From positions 1 to 64,000 of the forward strand of contig JAKLKC010000018.1 of the NCBI GenBank assembly GCA_023150875.1: a stretch of DNA of 64,000 nt, in the 5' to 3' direction. The position numbers and the translations under genes were made by a program. Shown here in pieces: positions 41,753 through 51,443 of this stretch. The notes under the pieces are model-generated. The model searched no databases, was not told the DNA's origin, and was given only the letters and a program-made list of their open reading frames with translations. Position 1 is the first letter of the stretch, and every line of letters begins with the position of its first letter. This DNA comes from Myxococcota bacterium. GTDB lineage: Bacteria > Myxococcota_A > UBA796 > UBA9615 > JAKLKC01.

Positions 41753-42369
41753 CGCCGGAGCAGGCCCACGAGGCGGCCGCGGACCTCCACCTCGTCGGCG
41801 AAGAGGGGCTTCATGTCGGCGTTGGCGGGCTGGAGGCGCACCCGGTGGCCGTCCCGGTAGACCCTCTTGAGGGTGGCCTCGCCGCCGGGCAGGACCGCGA
41901 CGGCGATCTGGCCGTCGTCGATGTCCCGCTGGGGGCGGATCAGCACGAAGTCCCCGTCGAGGATCCCGTCGTCCACCATGGAGAGGCCCTGGACCCGGAG
42001 CAGGAAGTCCCCCACCTGGGCCATGGCCGCGGGCACCGGCAGGGGGTCCACGGGGCTCTCCAGCGCCTCCAGGGGCCGGCCGGCGGCGATCCGCCCCAGC
42101 ACCGGCACCGGGACGACGTCGGCGAGGTCGACGGTGCTCGACTCCAGCGCCTCGCGGGCGATGCGGGTGAAGCGCACGCCGTGGGGGCTGCCGTCGATCT
42201 CCAGGTAGCCCTTGCGCCGCAGCGCCACGAGGTGCTGCTGTACGGTGGGCGCCGACAGCCCCACGTCCCCCGCGAGCTGGCGGACGCTGGGCATGATCCC
42301 GCGCCGCTGGGCGAAGCGGTACACGGCCTGGAGGATCTGGAGCTGGCGGTCGGTGAGGTTGGCGGCCAT
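41746..42369 (-). CDS. lexA: LexA SOS repressor
   Basis: 207 residues from ATG 42369. The N-terminal winged helix begins LTDRQLQILQAVYRFAQRRG and has PSVRQLAGDVGLSAPTVQQH; the C-terminal S24 self-cleaving domain has the scissile A96-G97 in LGRIAAGRPLEALE, catalytic S130 in QGLSMVDDGILDGD and K168 in GGEATLKRVYRDG. It represses DNA-damage genes and cleaves itself when RecA filaments form. The promoter and a candidate operator overlap upstream. It is divergent from the phosphotransferase gene and its stop overlaps the end of the preceding plus-strand gene by 7 nt. Confidence 0.97.
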   Translation of the reverse strand: MAANLTDRQLQILQAVYRFAQRRGIMPSVRQLAGDVGLSAPTVQQHLVALRRKGYLEIDGSPHGVRFTRIAREALESSTVDLADVVPVPVLGRIAAGRPLEALESPVDPLPVPAAMAQVGDFLLRVQGLSMVDDGILDGDFVLIRPQRDIDDGQIAVAVLPGGEATLKRVYRDGHRVRLQPANADMKPLFADEVEVRGRLVGLLRRY

Positions 42370-42379
42370 CGTGTGTTCC

Positions 42380-42396
42380 TTGAACGTACCGTACAG
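42380..42396. promoter_or_regulatory. Candidate LexA operator
   Basis: TTGAAC-GTACCG-TACAG. It resembles the Myxococcus xanthus SOS box (reverse form CTGAAC-N5-TDYAG) except for a 6-nt rather than 5-nt middle. It covers the -10 of lexA, the place expected for autorepression. Confidence 0.5.
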
Positions 42397-42416
42397 ACCG
42401 CGGACGGAAAGGTCAA
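42388..42416 (-). promoter_or_regulatory. lexA: Promoter of lexA
   Basis: Minus strand: TTGACC (42,416-42,411), 17-nt spacer, TACGGT (42,393-42,388). Both hexamers and spacing are near standard and the SOS-like operator overlaps the -10. Confidence 0.6.
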
Positions 42417-42423
42417 CCGGGTG

Positions 42424-43515
42424 ATGCGAAGAAGTGCGAAGATCCCGGGGTCCGCCCTCCTCTCCCGGGCCCAGCTCTCCGCCGCCCTCTCCGCCTTCCC
42501 CGAGGCCGGGGCCCTGGTCCGCGTCCTCGCCGGCGGTTCCGGGGGGTTCGCCCCCGCCGCGCGGGTGCGGGCCCGGGGAGGGGTCCTGTGGGTGCGCCGG
42601 GCTCCGCTGGCCGCCCGTCCGCCCGAGCGCCTCCGGGCCCAGTCCGCCCTGGGGGCGCTGCTGGCGGCCCGGGGCCTGCCGGTGCCCCGCCCCCTCCTCA
42701 CCCCGGCGGGGGACGCCTTCGCGGTGCTGGGCGACGGGATCTGGACCGCCACCCCCGAGGCGCCGGGCCGGGACCTTTACCGGGACGGGGAGGCCGGCGA
42801 CGAGGCGGTGCCGGAGGCGGTGGGCCTCTCCCTGGGCGCCACCCTGGCGCGCCTCCACCTCGCCGCTGCCGCCTTCGCCGCGCCCCTCGATCCCGCGCCG
42901 GCGGGGCCGACGGCGGGCCTGCGGACGGTGGAGTCCCCCACCCTGGAGGAGGGGATCCGGGCCCTGGGGCCGGGGGCGCTCGCCCGGGGGGCGCGGCTCG
43001 CCTCTCGCCCGGGGGCCGCCCGGGCCCTGGACCTCGCCCGGGGCGCCCGGGAGGCGCTGCGGCCGCGGCTCCCCCTGCCATCGGGGCCCCTCCACGGGGA
43101 CTGGCACCGGGCCAACGCCCTGTACGGGCCCGGGGGCGAGGTGACGGCGGTGCTGGACCTGGACGCCTGTTTCCGGGGTCCGTGGCTCTTCGACCTCGCC
43201 CGCCTCGCCGACGACCTCGCCTTCACCTGGTGGCGGGTGCTGCGGGGCGCCCCCCCGCGGCCCGACCGGGGCGCCCTCGCCCTGGCGGGCTACGCGTCGG
43301 TGCGGCCCCTCTCCCGGGCTGAAGAGGAGGCCCTCCCGGCGATGCTCGCCGCCTTCCGGATCGACGCCCGGATCGCCGCCGCCCTGGCCGAGGACGAGGC
43401 CCTCCCGGAGGGGGCGCCGTCCGCGGTCCTGGACCGCCTGGGGGCGGAGCTGGAGTGGCTCGCGTCCGGGCCCGGCCGGGACGCCGCCCGCGCGATCTCG
43501 GGGGGAGTCCCCTAG
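42424..43515 (+). CDS. Aminoglycoside-phosphotransferase-like (APH) family protein
   Basis: 363 residues from ATG 42424. Kinase-like fold of the APH/choline-kinase family: the catalytic loop LHGDWHRANALYGPGGEVTA (HxDxxxxN) and metal-binding VLDLDACFRGPWLFDLARLA are clear, preceded by LSLGATLARLHLAAAAF. The N-terminal lobe has GSGGFAPAARVRARGGVLWV. It phosphorylates a small-molecule hydroxyl; its substrate is unknown and resistance should not be assumed. It is divergent from lexA, so the SOS-like site in the 54-bp gap may also affect it. It converges with the exonuclease gene, overlapping its stop by 4 nt. Confidence 0.86.
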   Translation: MRRSAKIPGSALLSRAQLSAALSAFPEAGALVRVLAGGSGGFAPAARVRARGGVLWVRRAPLAARPPERLRAQSALGALLAARGLPVPRPLLTPAGDAFAVLGDGIWTATPEAPGRDLYRDGEAGDEAVPEAVGLSLGATLARLHLAAAAFAAPLDPAPAGPTAGLRTVESPTLEEGIRALGPGALARGARLASRPGAARALDLARGAREALRPRLPLPSGPLHGDWHRANALYGPGGEVTAVLDLDACFRGPWLFDLARLADDLAFTWWRVLRGAPPRPDRGALALAGYASVRPLSRAEEEALPAMLAAFRIDARIAAALAEDEALPEGAPSAVLDRLGAELEWLASGPGRDAARAISGGVP

Positions 43516-44201
43516 AACAGCCCCCGCTGCCGCTGGTCGGGGGCGGGGGCGGCGGGAGCCTCGGGCGAGGCGGCGGCGCCCTTGCGGCCCCGCTTCTCGG
43601 CGAAGGCGCGCTCCTGCTCGTCGGACCAGGACTTCTGAAGGGCCAGCAGCTCCCCCAGCGTGGGGGGGACCTTCTCGCCCAGGCGCAGCAGCACGCGCCC
43701 CGCCGCCTCGGCGTCGTCCACCGCCCGGTGCGCCTGGCGCAGGTCGATCCCCAGCAGCTCGCAAAGGGCCCCCAGCTTGCGGCTGCGGGCGTTCGGGATC
43801 AGGGCCCGCGCCCACACCAGGGGATCGAGTCCCGGCACCTCGGGCGTGGAGAGGCCCGCGCGGGTGAACTCGCTCCGGAGGAAGCCCATGTCGAAGGGCA
43901 GGTTGTAGGCGACCACCACCCGGTCCCGGAGGCGGAGGTAGACCTCCCAGGCGACGTCCCGGAAGGTGGGCTTGTCCCTCAGCATCTCGTCGGTGATGGA
44001 GGTGATCCCCACCACCTCGTCGGGGATGGGGAAGCCCGGCTGGACGAGGGTGCCCCAGCGCTCCGCCACCTCGCCCCGCTCGAAGCGCACGATCCCCACC
44101 TCGATGACCCGGTGGGCGGCCGGGTCGAGCCCGGTGGTCTCGAAGTCCATCACCACCAGGGGCAGCTCGCGCCAGGGCGCGCTCATGTCGAACTGGATCA
44201 C
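43512..44201 (-). CDS. DEDDh 3'-5' exonuclease (PolC/DnaQ-like)
   Basis: 229 residues from GTG 44201, which has GGAGG 4 nt before it and overlaps the lipoprotein stop (GTGA); ATG 44186 is possible but lacks a ribosome site. The DnaQ-like exonuclease domain has Exo I LVVMDFETTGLDPAAHRVIE (D19, E21), Exo II VVVAYNLPFDMGFLRSEF and Exo III AHRAVDDAEAAGRVLLRL (H-x4-D). It removes nucleotides from 3' ends, as in proofreading or repair. The C-terminal 50 residues are a charged Ala-rich extension. Its position beside lexA hints at DNA damage processing, but no SOS box is seen in front of it. Confidence 0.93.
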   Translation of the reverse strand: MIQFDMSAPWRELPLVVMDFETTGLDPAAHRVIEVGIVRFERGEVAERWGTLVQPGFPIPDEVVGITSITDEMLRDKPTFRDVAWEVYLRLRDRVVVAYNLPFDMGFLRSEFTRAGLSTPEVPGLDPLVWARALIPNARSRKLGALCELLGIDLRQAHRAVDDAEAAGRVLLRLGEKVPPTLGELLALQKSWSDEQERAFAEKRGRKGAAASPEAPAAPAPDQRQRGLF

Positions 44202-44914
44202 TTCGCCTCCGCCCCGGGGGCAGCCCCCCGGCCTTCCGTGCAGGTCCCCCGGGTCCGGTCCGTCCCCCCCTCGGTCCAGGTCCCGGCCACGCAGCGCCAG
44301 GTCCCCCCGTCCCCGTCGATCTCGTAGGTGCCGGGCGCCCCGGCGATGAAGGCCGCCGGCAGCGCCGTGCGGAGGGCGTCGACCCCCTCTCCCCGCCGGA
44401 AATTCCCCGCCGCCCGGGCCCGCTCCGCCAGGGCCACGCCCCCCCGGCCGAGGGCCGCCGCCATGGTCTCGTACTCCCGCGCCGCCTGGGCCAGCTCCCG
44501 GGTGGCGGTGTTGAGGGCCATGGCCAGCTCCGGCTGGCTCCCGGCGGACATCGGCCTCTCCTCGGCAGGGCGCAGCTCCTTGCGGGCCGCGTAGGCGCGC
44601 TGGGCCGCCAACGCCCGGGGGGAGGGAGGGCCGCCGGCCGCCTCGGGCTCCTCCCCGGACCGGGCGATGGAGGAGAGGTCCGGGGGGAGGTCCCGCTCCA
44701 GGCCGGCCAGCGCCCCCGCGGCCTTCCAGGCGATCTCCAGCCTCCTCCCGGCGTCCTCCCTCATCGCCACCTGGGGGTCGGCGGCGGGGGGAGCCGGGGC
44801 CGGCGCTCCCGGCGATCCCTCCGGAGCGCCTCCGCACCCCGCCGCGGCGAGGAACCACCAGGCCAGGGCCAGCCCCAGGGAGGGCCGGGACGCGGGGAAG
44901 GGCCGAGCGCGCAT
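44198..44914 (-). CDS. Lipoprotein of unknown function
   Basis: 238 residues from ATG 44914 with GGAGG at 6 nt. Signal and lipobox LGLALAWWFLAAAGC (Cys 27). The mature part is Ala/Glu-rich helices (LAMALNTATRELAQAAREYE, ALAERARAAGNFRRGEGVDA) with a small C-terminal module (GTYEIDGDGGTWRCVAGTWT) carrying two Cys. No family is recognised. It precedes and overlaps the exonuclease gene; the link is probably only transcriptional. Confidence 0.8.
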   Translation of the reverse strand: MRARPFPASRPSLGLALAWWFLAAAGCGGAPEGSPGAPAPAPPAADPQVAMREDAGRRLEIAWKAAGALAGLERDLPPDLSSIARSGEEPEAAGGPPSPRALAAQRAYAARKELRPAEERPMSAGSQPELAMALNTATRELAQAAREYETMAAALGRGGVALAERARAAGNFRRGEGVDALRTALPAAFIAGAPGTYEIDGDGGTWRCVAGTWTEGGTDRTRGTCTEGRGAAPGAEAK

Positions 44915-44951
44915 GGGCACCTCCGGAGGGGGCGGGCGGCGCGAGCGGGAC

Positions 44952-44957
44952 AGGATA
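44952..44957 (-). promoter_or_regulatory. -10 TATCCT before the lipoprotein gene
   Basis: TATCCT on the minus strand, 37 nt before ATG 44914; it could drive the lipoprotein-exonuclease pair. No clear -35. Confidence 0.35.
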
Positions 44958-44997
44958 GCAGAGGCCCGGCTCCCCCGGGCCCCCGCCCGCCGCGGTC

Positions 44998-46239
44998 CTA
45001 GCCCTCCTCGGGACCCTCCGCCGCCCGCTGCGCCGCCGCCCGCTGCCTCTTGAGGTGCTCCCGGAGCTGACCCCACTTCAGGCGGTCCTCGACCTTCTGG
45101 CGTTGGCGGCGCTTGTAGTTGGCGTGGGAGTTCTCGCCCTGCTCGTTGAGGTAGGCGCACTCCTGGTCCACGATCTGGAACTCCACCAGCACGTAGACGA
45201 CCCGCCCCCTCTTCTCCAGGCGGTCCAGCACCTCGGCCCCGACCACGTCGTCCAGCTCCAGGGGCACGTCCAGGATGAAGTTGATCATCCGGTAGGTCCG
45301 CCCGCTGAACTCGTTCTCCAGGTCCGGCCCGTCGGGGACCTCGACGCCCACGTCCGCCTGGACCTGGTCCAGGAGGGGGCGAAGCTCGTCCCGCTCCTCG
45401 ACGAAACGGCGGAGCTGCACCAGGTTGTTGGATGCCTGGCCCGCCCGCACGTGGTTCCACGGGAACACGTAGCGCAGCAGGTAGGCGAGCACCGTCACGA
45501 TGTCGTCCCGGGTCTCGGTGACGATGCGGAAGCGCAGGCGGTCCAGGATCGCGGCGGCGGTGCTGTCCTTCTTGCTGAAGAGCTTGGTCACCATGGAGTC
45601 GCGGGACTTGCGGCTCCCGTAGAAGTGCACCACCGGCAGCCCCGCGGCCATCACCTCGCGCCCGAACTGGTGGAGCCGCTTCTCCAGCGCCGAGAAGAGG
45701 GACGCCTCGCTGACCGCGACCTCGTGCAGCAGCTCCCGGGCCTCCAGGTGCTGGATGACGTGCATCGTCTTGAGCACGACGCACGCCAGGAGCTGGTTGC
45801 GGTTGAAGCGCCCCCGCTGGCTGGCGACGAGGAAGAGGTCCTCGACGGACTCGGGGGAGGACACCACCCGCGAGAAGCGGAAGCTGAAGTGCCTGCGCAG
45901 GTAGGCCATGGCCTCCTGGTGCAGGTAGCGCAGGCGGGCGGCGTCCCGGCGGTCGTCGACGTCGAAGCCGTTGGTCCTGAGGAAGCGCCGCACCCGGTCC
46001 CGGTCGGCGAAGCTCAGGCGGTGCCAGTCGATGACCGAGCCCCCGTACAGCACCAGCCTCAGGGCCTCGACGTCGGCGAGGTCCAGATCGGCGTCGCGCA
46101 GCGGGGGCGGGAAGTCGATGCGGATGCGGTCCTCGATGATGGGCGGGACTGCGGCCACCGTGGCGATCCGGCTCGGGTGGGGGAGGAGGCGGGGAGGGGA
46201 GATGGCGGCCTCGACGGGGGGCGACCCTCCTGGTCCCAC
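44998..46239 (-). CDS. Conserved protein with RelA/SpoT-like stretch (TIGR04552-like)
   Basis: 413 residues from GTG 46239. The family appears to be the conserved deltaproteobacterial group I recall as TIGR04552 (from memory, not checked). Conserved phrases include DVEALRLVLYGGSVIDWHRL, RYLHQEAMAYLRRHFSFRFS and RNQLLACVVLKTMHVIQHLE. The middle, HFYGSRKSRDSMVTKLFSKK then ILDRLRFRIVTETRDDIVTV, resembles the RelA/SpoT synthetase segment (R-x-K-x4-S...K, then I-x-D-x2-G/R-x-R). I infer a nucleotidyl-transferase-like fold, not an alarmone synthase, because the full catalytic set cannot be confirmed by eye. The C-terminus is charged and helical (NYKRRQRQKVEDRLKWGQLR). A well-formed promoter lies upstream. 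Confidence 0.78.
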   Translation of the reverse strand: MGPGGSPPVEAAISPPRLLPHPSRIATVAAVPPIIEDRIRIDFPPPLRDADLDLADVEALRLVLYGGSVIDWHRLSFADRDRVRRFLRTNGFDVDDRRDAARLRYLHQEAMAYLRRHFSFRFSRVVSSPESVEDLFLVASQRGRFNRNQLLACVVLKTMHVIQHLEARELLHEVAVSEASLFSALEKRLHQFGREVMAAGLPVVHFYGSRKSRDSMVTKLFSKKDSTAAAILDRLRFRIVTETRDDIVTVLAYLLRYVFPWNHVRAGQASNNLVQLRRFVEERDELRPLLDQVQADVGVEVPDGPDLENEFSGRTYRMINFILDVPLELDDVVGAEVLDRLEKRGRVVYVLVEFQIVDQECAYLNEQGENSHANYKRRQRQKVEDRLKWGQLREHLKRQRAAAQRAAEGPEEG

Positions 46240-46257
46240 GCCCTTGCAGCCCCTCGC

Positions 46258-46286
46258 AGTATAGCGCCGGGGGTACGGCCGGGCAA
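46258..46286 (-). promoter_or_regulatory. Promoter of the RelA/SpoT-like gene
   Basis: Minus strand TTGCCC (46,286-46,281), 17-nt spacer, TATACT (46,263-46,258), 18 nt before GTG 46239. The -10 is followed by GCG, as at the other TANACTGCG sites. Confidence 0.6.
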
Positions 46287-46324
46287 CGAGGAACGGGGCG
46301 GCTCCCGTCCCCGCCCCCGGGGCC

Positions 46325-46837
46325 TCAGCGGCCGAGGAGGGTCAGGATCTCGCGGCAGAAGGCGGGGAGGTCGTCGGGCTGGCGGCTGGTGACCAGGCGG
46401 CCGTCCACCACCACCTCCCGGTCGATCCAGTCGGCGCCGGCGTGGGTCATGTCGTCGCGGATGGAGAAGAACGAGGTCACCCGCTTCCCCTGCAGCACCC
46501 CCGCCGAGGCGAGCATCCAGCCCCCGTGGCAGATCGCCCCCACCACCCGGCCCGCCAGCGCCGCCTCGCGCACGAAGCGGACCATGGGCTCGTGGCGCCG
46601 CAGGAAGTCCGGGGCCCACCCCCCGGGCACGATCACCGCCGCCACGTCGGCGACCCGGTAGTCATCGATGCGCCCGTCCGCCTTCACGGGATAGCCGTAC
46701 TTGCCGGTGTACACGTCGGCGCCGGTCCCGGCGCAGACCACCTCCAGGCCGGCCTCCAGGAACCGGTACTTGGGGTACATGACCTCCAGGTCCTGGAAGT
46801 CGCGCTCCAGCAGGATCACCACCCTGTCGGGCTTCAA
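46325..46837 (-). CDS. DJ-1/PfpI family protein
   Basis: 170 residues from TTG 46837 preceded by GAGGAGG. Typical PfpI/YhbO glutamine-amidotransferase-like fold: VVILLERDFQDLEVMYPKYR at the start, VADVAAVIVPGGWAPDFLRR and the nucleophilic elbow VGAICHGGWMLASAGVLQGK with the conserved Cys-His, then LVTSRQPDDLPAFC. Family members act as stress-protection chaperones, glyoxalases or deglycases; which applies here is not clear. It follows the PEP carboxykinase gene on the same strand with a 43-nt gap. Confidence 0.94.
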   Translation of the reverse strand: MKPDRVVILLERDFQDLEVMYPKYRFLEAGLEVVCAGTGADVYTGKYGYPVKADGRIDDYRVADVAAVIVPGGWAPDFLRRHEPMVRFVREAALAGRVVGAICHGGWMLASAGVLQGKRVTSFFSIRDDMTHAGADWIDREVVVDGRLVTSRQPDDLPAFCREILTLLGR

Positions 46838-46880
46838 GTGGGCCTCCTCCCTCTCCCGTGCGGGCGCGCCGCCGCGGAGA

Positions 46881-48656
46881 TCAGGTCCCCACCACCGCCG
46901 CGACGATGGCCGGGTCGACGTCGTACTTCTCCAGGAAGGCGCGGCGCTCGGCCTTCATTTTGTCCACCCAGGCCCGGTACTCGGCGAGCCGCCCCTCCTT
47001 CTCGTAGAAGGCGCGGGGCTGGAGGACCTCCCGGGGGACCCGCTCCAGCAGCCAGGCGTTCTCGGGGGCGCGGGCGTCCACCACCTCGTAGCCGAAGTCG
47101 GGGTCCCGCATCCAGACCACCCGGTCCGACATCAGGCCCTCCAGCATCGCCGAGGAGTGCCGGATCTTGACCTTCAGGGCCTTGCCCCGCTCGACGTCCC
47201 GGGCGTCCCCGCCGACGTAGCCGGTGTTCATCATCCACATGGAGACGTCGGGCATGGTCGCCGCCAGCTCGCCGAAGCGGCGGGCCTGGAGGCCGTGGGC
47301 CAGGGGGAAGAAGGGCTGGGTGAAGGGGGAGCGGGTCTTGCCCCTCTCCTTGCCCGCCGCCGAGGTCTTGGTGGTCTCGCCGAGCATGAAGTAGCCGGCG
47401 GCCTGCTCGGGGGAGGTGAAGCGCACGATGCCGGGGGTGGCGGCGTCGGGGCCCTCGTCCCGGTTCAGCACCCCCATGAACTTGACCGGCGGCACGTTCC
47501 GCAGGTCGGCGGCGTCCTGGATCGCCGCCATGGGGATGATGGAGCGGCCGTTCTGGGTCCAGGCCACGAAGTCCCAGCCGTCCTTGGGCACCCCGTGGGC
47601 GTCCAGCACGTCCTCCAGCTTCACGTCTCCCCGGACGTATGCGTCGACGTTCGCCTCGGAGGCGCCGGTGAGCACCAGCACCTCCCGCAGGCGGCGGACC
47701 TCGTCCGGGGCGAGGACCCCCTTCGAGAAGTCGTAGCGGCCGTCCGCGTCGACGTAGACGTTCTCGACCCAGGCCGAGGGATCGAGGGTGCCGTGGTAGA
47801 TCACCGGCTCGGTCTCGGGGCTGAGGCCGGCGGTCTTGGCGAAGCACCCGTTCTCGGTGATGGTGACCTCGCCCCCGGGCCACAGCGAGATCATGTCGTC
47901 CTGGATGGGCTGGGCCAGGTCCCCCTGCTTCGAGAAGGTGGTGGTGGTCTTGCCCGTGCCCGAGAGGCCCATGATCGCCATGGCGACGGCCTTCCCGTCG
48001 GTGTGGATGGCCTTGGCGCCGGCGTGCAGGACCAGCCCCCCCTGGCGGTAGACCCGATCACAGAGCATCCGCAGCGCCGACTTCTTGGACTCGCCGAAGT
48101 AGTCGGGGCCGATGATGTAGGTGACGTAGCGCTCCAGGTCCACCAGGAGGGCCTGGCGGCCCGGCATCCCCTCGGCGAAGAGGCCGGGCGTGTAGATCAC
48201 CCGGAACTCCGGGGCCCGCGGGGGAGCCCCCGCCCCCTCGACGGCGTCGACGGGGAAGGCCAGGACCTGCTGCATCCCGGCGATGTTCGCCCCCTCCAGG
48301 GTGTAGAGCCACTGGACCTTGGCGGCGCGCTCGCCCAGTCCGAGGTAGCCGTCGATCTGGATGAGGCGACCCCGATCCTCGATGTACTCCCGCTGGCGGC
48401 GGATGAGGTCGGCCGCGGCGGCGGAGTCGATGGTCTTGGCGGAGAGCTTCCGTCCGGCGTCGGGGTCGTCGGAGATCACGTAGGTGTACTGGGCCACCCG
48501 GGACTTGTTGCGGGAGATCTTGTCGAGGTTCCCGTGGGCGGTGCGGAGCACGGCGGGGGTGTGGTCCAGGGCCAGCCGCCGGAGCTCGTCCTGGCTGGGG
48601 TTCGCGACGTACTCGACGGCGTAGGGGCGCGGGGCCTTGGGGTCGAACGACTGCAT
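46881..48656 (-). CDS. pckA: Phosphoenolpyruvate carboxykinase (ATP-type, divergent)
   Basis: 591 residues. It converts oxaloacetate and ATP to PEP, CO2 and ADP, the first step of gluconeogenesis. The P-loop is MGLSGTGKTTTTFSKQGD (K236), followed by PIQDDMISLW (kinase-2-like, usually GDDEHGW), VTITENGCFAKTAGLSPETE, FVAWTQNGRSIIPMAAIQD, the active-site region TKTSAAGKERGK and MWMMNTGYVGG, all in the right order for ATP-type enzymes. It is longer than the E. coli enzyme (540) and the N-terminal 150 residues are only weakly similar. Likely in an operon with the PfpI gene. Confidence 0.88.
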   Translation of the reverse strand: MQSFDPKAPRPYAVEYVANPSQDELRRLALDHTPAVLRTAHGNLDKISRNKSRVAQYTYVISDDPDAGRKLSAKTIDSAAAADLIRRQREYIEDRGRLIQIDGYLGLGERAAKVQWLYTLEGANIAGMQQVLAFPVDAVEGAGAPPRAPEFRVIYTPGLFAEGMPGRQALLVDLERYVTYIIGPDYFGESKKSALRMLCDRVYRQGGLVLHAGAKAIHTDGKAVAMAIMGLSGTGKTTTTFSKQGDLAQPIQDDMISLWPGGEVTITENGCFAKTAGLSPETEPVIYHGTLDPSAWVENVYVDADGRYDFSKGVLAPDEVRRLREVLVLTGASEANVDAYVRGDVKLEDVLDAHGVPKDGWDFVAWTQNGRSIIPMAAIQDAADLRNVPPVKFMGVLNRDEGPDAATPGIVRFTSPEQAAGYFMLGETTKTSAAGKERGKTRSPFTQPFFPLAHGLQARRFGELAATMPDVSMWMMNTGYVGGDARDVERGKALKVKIRHSSAMLEGLMSDRVVWMRDPDFGYEVVDARAPENAWLLERVPREVLQPRAFYEKEGRLAEYRAWVDKMKAERRAFLEKYDVDPAIVAAVVGT

Positions 48657-48722
48657 TCGGTGAGTCCCTCGTCGGTGGCCCGTCCCCCTCCCAGGGGGGC
48701 GGTCGGAGCGGGAAGGGGCGGG

Positions 48723-48728
48723 AATATA
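48723..48728 (-). promoter_or_regulatory. pckA: -10 TATATT for pckA
   Basis: Minus-strand TATATT, 66 nt before the pckA start, in an otherwise GC-rich leader. The -35 position has TTCCGC, a poor match. Confidence 0.4.
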
Positions 48729-48756
48729 GCCGACGGCGGGAGCGCGCGGAAGCGGC

Positions 48757-49107
48757 TCAGAACGTGGCGGCCTCCAGGTCCTCGCAGGCGCGGCTGCCGT
48801 GCAGCTCCATCAGGCGCAGGGACGCGGCGCAGGTGGCCTCGGCGTCGCTGTCGGGCAACCGGACCGTCACCAGGAACTCCCGGCAGGCCAGGGTCGCGTC
48901 CTCGTCGCTGGGGAAGAGGCCCTCGGGGTAGTCACCGGCCCCGAGGGACTCCTTGGAGACGCAGGCACAGACGTAGTTCTCCACGTCGGAGCCGCAGGTG
49001 TCGCAGTAGTTGCGGGCGTATTGCTCGCATGGGCTGGCGCAGCCGGCACCCCAGAGCGCCAGGGCGGCGAGCAGGAGGACCGGCGCGGGGCTCGCGGGGG
49101 TGGGCAT
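48757..49107 (-). CDS. Small Cys-rich lipoprotein, paralogue A
   Basis: 116 residues from ATG 49107. Signal and lipobox APVLLLAALALWGAGC (Cys 23). The mature domain begins ASPCEQYARNYCDTCG and has further Cys in CACVSKESL, LACREFLVTV, ATCAASLRLM and GSRACEDLEAATF, spaced as for several disulfides. It is clearly related to the gene 14 nt upstream (49,122-49,487), which shares the start GCASPCE, the C-x-x-C and the terminal AC-E pattern. No known family was recognised. It lies in a co-directional row below the OmpA/TSP3 gene. Confidence 0.85.
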   Translation of the reverse strand: MPTPASPAPVLLLAALALWGAGCASPCEQYARNYCDTCGSDVENYVCACVSKESLGAGDYPEGLFPSDEDATLACREFLVTVRLPDSDAEATCAASLRLMELHGSRACEDLEAATF

Positions 49108-49121
49108 GGGCTGGCTCCCGG

Positions 49122-49487
49122 TCAGCGGGTGAACGCGGGGATGGTGACGTGCTCGCAGGCGCCCGTCCCCTCCTGGCGCAGGAAGGCCAGGCCGACCCGG
49201 CAGGCGGTCGCCTCGTCGTCGCCGACGTAGGCGAGGTCCAGGCGGACCTCGTCGCACGTCATCGCCGCGTCGGCGTCGCTCTCGAAGTAGTCCTCGGGGG
49301 CGTCGGCCATGCCAAGAGTGCCCTGGAGGACGCAGGTGCAGCTCACCTGCTGCGCCGTGTTGCCGGCCTCGGTCGCGGCCTGGCAGGTCCCGCAGAAGCG
49401 GTCCGCCAGCTCCTCGCAGGGGCTGGCGCACCCCGACAGGAGCCAGGCGGCGGCCAGGACCGGGAGGCCGAAGCGTGGTGGGGTCAT
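49122..49487 (-). CDS. Small Cys-rich lipoprotein, paralogue B
   Basis: 121 residues. Signal and lipobox FGLPVLAAAWLLSGC (Cys 20), then ASPCEELADRFCGTCQ, SCTCVLQGTLG, MTCDEVRLDL, TACRVGLAFL and GACEHVTIPAF. Cys order matches paralogue A, so the pair is a tandem duplication that has diverged. It starts 31 nt after the stop of the OmpA/TSP3 protein, probably in the same transcript. Function unknown; a periplasmic or outer-membrane location is expected from the lipid anchor. Confidence 0.85.
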   Translation of the reverse strand: MTPPRFGLPVLAAAWLLSGCASPCEELADRFCGTCQAATEAGNTAQQVSCTCVLQGTLGMADAPEDYFESDADAAMTCDEVRLDLAYVGDDEATACRVGLAFLRQEGTGACEHVTIPAFTR

Positions 49488-49518
49488 GCGGGCTCACCCC
49501 ACCCCCCGCGGCGGGGGG

Positions 49519-51264
<1,746 letters not shown>

Positions 51265-51347
51265 GGACGAACACCCCCAGCACCGCCCCCGCGGGCTTCC
51301 CGGAGCCCCCTCCCCCGGGGGGCACCGCGCGGACGGCGTCGGGCCGA

Positions 51348-51353
51348 AGGATA
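51348..51353 (-). promoter_or_regulatory. -10 TATCCT for the OmpA/TSP3 gene
   Basis: Minus-strand TATCCT, 83 nt before ATG 51264. No clear -35. The rest of the 51,265-51,443 gap is GC-rich with no gene. Confidence 0.35.
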
Positions 51354-51443
51354 ACGGGGCAGTCCCGGCGCGGGAAGCCCCGAGGGGATCGCCGGACCTC
51401 CGGGGACCTCCCCCGCCTCTGCAACTCTCGCTCGCCCGTGCCC

